From positions 80,905-144,904 of the forward strand of contig CAZGNZ010000003.1 in NCBI GenBank assembly GCA_964527215.1: a stretch of 64,000 nucleotides of DNA. Direction: 5' to 3'. The notes below the pieces were generated by a model. It worked only from the letters and a program-made list of their open reading frames with translations, was not told where the DNA came from and ran no database searches. Source of the DNA: CAZGNZ01 sp964527215 (GTDB lineage Bacteria; Fidelibacterota; Marinisomatia; SCGC-AAA003-L08; JACNLC01). Positions 62,997 to 64,000 of the stretch are shown here, one piece after another. The stretch's first letter is position 1, and each line of letters starts with the position of its first letter. A program made the translations under genes and the position numbers.

Positions 62997-63302
62997 ATGA
63001 TAAGAATTGCAGAAGAGGATATGAAAATGGAATGGCTTGAAATCATTGCTCTTTCTTCAGTGAATGACGAACTCAGCAAACTGGAGAGTCAATTAAATTG
63101 TTTGGCAAATGAGATTTCGAAGAAAGAACCGTCCTGTACAGTCAGGATATTTCAAAACAGCCAGGTGGATACAGAATTGAGTGTACATCTCATGCATCAA
63201 TCGGAAACACATTTTCGCAGCTGCCCGCTGGGGAACCGGATTGCAAGCCAGCTGTCGTCCTGCGGCCTGATTCGTCAGACCATCTGGATTCGAAAAGTTT
63301 GA
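62997..63302 (+). CDS. Small conserved-looking protein next to a sigma-54 activator
   Basis: A 101-residue cytoplasmic protein reading MEWLEIIALSSV near its start, VDTELSVHLMH in the middle, and CPLGNRIASQLSSCGLIRQTIW at the end. This pattern resembles small proteins beside GAF-type sigma-54 regulators in anaerobic bacteria that I recall but cannot name. GAAGGAGAG gives ATG 62997 (or GTG 62994). The fold may be a ferredoxin-like alpha/beta sandwich; this is a guess. Expression is probably switched by the divergent activator. Confidence 0.72.
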   Translation: MIRIAEEDMKMEWLEIIALSSVNDELSKLESQLNCLANEISKKEPSCTVRIFQNSQVDTELSVHLMHQSETHFRSCPLGNRIASQLSSCGLIRQTIWIRKV

Positions 63303-63311
63303 GTAACCTGC

Positions 63312-63516
63312 TAACCCGAATATTTCATGAGAAATCTATTCCGATGATGGATTTGCTCAATTCTACAGCGTCCGTCAGGAGACGGATTTTCAATTCTAAT
63401 CGAAAAATGTTCTCAACGTACTGTCCAGTACGATTTCACTCATTTTTCTTCATATGCCTTGTAGAATCAATCATTTTCATCATCTCATTACGAAGTCTCG
63501 TGAAATATCCGGGCTA
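63312..63516 (+). mobile_element. MITE-like element, copy 2
   Basis: A 205-bp element with terminal inverted repeats TAACCCGAATATTTCATGAG and TCGTGAAATATCCGGGCTA (four mismatches). It contains a TCCGTC-AGGA-GACGGA hairpin, GTACTGTCCAGTAC and no open frame. It sits 9 nt after the stop of the 62997 gene. The closest relative, copy 1, lies inverted at 31627. Confidence 0.85.
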
Positions 63517-63564
63517 ATTAACGGCATTTACATAGACTGCCGCACAATCCAAAAGGAGAATATC

Positions 63565-63831
63565 ATGCATCAAAACAGTAAACAAACATTCACGCACAGA
63601 ACCCTTGTTGGAACGGGGATGATGATAATGTTCGTGGTTATTGCATCGCTTGCCGTTCATTTTGCCTGGAATATGGCAATGCCTGATCTGTTCGGCGCCG
63701 CAAAAATGACTTTCAGAAATGCTGTCGGTCTGACGATTCTGCTGGGGATTGCGGCTCTGTCCATTGGACAAATGGTCAATCGTCATGGTCAATTCGGTCT
63801 CCACAGACTTGCGGACACTGATCAGGATTAG
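63565..63831 (+). CDS. Small two-helix membrane protein
   Basis: An 88-residue protein. A short polar head precedes helix 1 (about 15-36, MMIMFVVIASLAVHFAWNMA), then a short loop DLFGAAKMTFRNAV and helix 2 (about 50-67, GLTILLGIAALSIGQMV), and a polar tail. AAGGAG lies before ATG 63565. It lies between two MITE copies in direct orientation, so its original operon link to the 62997 gene may have been interrupted. Function unknown. Confidence 0.75.
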   Translation: MHQNSKQTFTHRTLVGTGMMIMFVVIASLAVHFAWNMAMPDLFGAAKMTFRNAVGLTILLGIAALSIGQMVNRHGQFGLHRLADTDQD

Positions 63832-63841
63832 TATCGGAATG

Positions 63842-63875
63842 GAAGTCCCGGGGCGGAATTTCTCTTCGGGACTTC
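63842..63875 (+). terminator. Stem-loop after the small membrane protein gene
   Basis: GAAGTCCCG pairs with CGGGACTTC over nine base pairs around a 16-nt loop, 10 nt after the stop. No T run follows, so it may act only as an mRNA 3' end or Rho-dependent stop. Confidence 0.4.
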
Positions 63876-64000
63876 TAACCCGAATATTTCATGAGAATAT
63901 CTATGCGTATAATGCTTCGCATTTTCCGGACGATGATGGATCTGCTCAATTCTACTCGAAAAATGTTCTCAACGTACTGTCCAGTACGATTTCACTCATT
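63876..64000 (+). mobile_element. MITE-like element, copy 3, cut by the window edge
   Basis: Begins with TAACCCGAATATTTCATGAG and continues through GGATCTGCTCAATTCTAC and GTACTGTCCAGTAC as in copy 2, in the same orientation. Near its left end it carries the TAATGCTTCGCATTTTCCGG stretch shared with copy 4. The right end is outside the window. Confidence 0.85.

Overview
The window looks like a chromosomal segment of an uncultured Gram-negative bacterium of the FCB group (Bacteroidota / Marinimicrobia / KSB1-like). This is inferred from gene content: about 800-residue fused FtsX permeases, a DUF5916-type outer-membrane protein, a PD40-propeller lipoprotein, a YfhO-type membrane protein and a Prc-type protease, at a GC content near 48% by eye. 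No rRNA or tRNA gene was recognised. The left edge cuts accD and the right edge cuts a small mobile repeat.

Left part (1-24.9 kb, all +): a housekeeping stretch accD-guaA-glmS-pgeF-uppP-holA, then an ECF sigma/anti-sigma pair and a 63-residue basic protein closed by a clear intrinsic terminator (7906-7933). Next comes a tightly overlapping surface-glycan locus (three glycosyltransferases, a sulfotransferase, a YfhO-like membrane protein), an orphan sensor kinase, a nine-repeat DUF349 protein with an acidic tandem-repeat head, a Prc-type protease, an alpha/beta hydrolase, a VanZ-Mth938-like fusion and a TPR protein.

Middle part (25-55.3 kb, all -): an unusually long one-directional envelope region. 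It holds a LolA-like protein with an ABC-2 exporter, two tiny paralogous coiled-coil proteins, a large M16 peptidase, a PD40 lipoprotein, a second sulfotransferase, a DUF5916 protein, an ankyrin/metallo-beta-lactamase fusion, five separate FtsX-type permeases and only two LolD/MacB-type ATPases. At the upstream end is a 62-residue secreted peptide gene with a sigma-54-like promoter, a perfect palindrome about 175 bp upstream of the predicted start site, and a strong terminator between it and the exporter genes.

Right part (55.4-64 kb): about 2.7 kb of gene-free, repeat-built DNA (three 98-bp inverted-repeat elements that look identical plus other duplicated blocks). Then come a sigma-54 response regulator with its histidine kinase, a divergent GAF-type sigma-54 activator facing a cluster of three palindromes, and two small genes. 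Mobile MITE-like repeats with about 21-bp terminal inverted repeats lie at 31.6, 49.0, 63.3 and 63.9 kb.

The best candidate for an undescribed system is the right end of the minus-strand region. It appears to be a two-component, sigma-54-switched unit that makes a small acidic two-cysteine secreted peptide and, past an intrinsic terminator, less of a LolD/FtsX transporter. Further FtsX permeases lie downstream. This is inference from architecture; nothing here shows what the peptide does.
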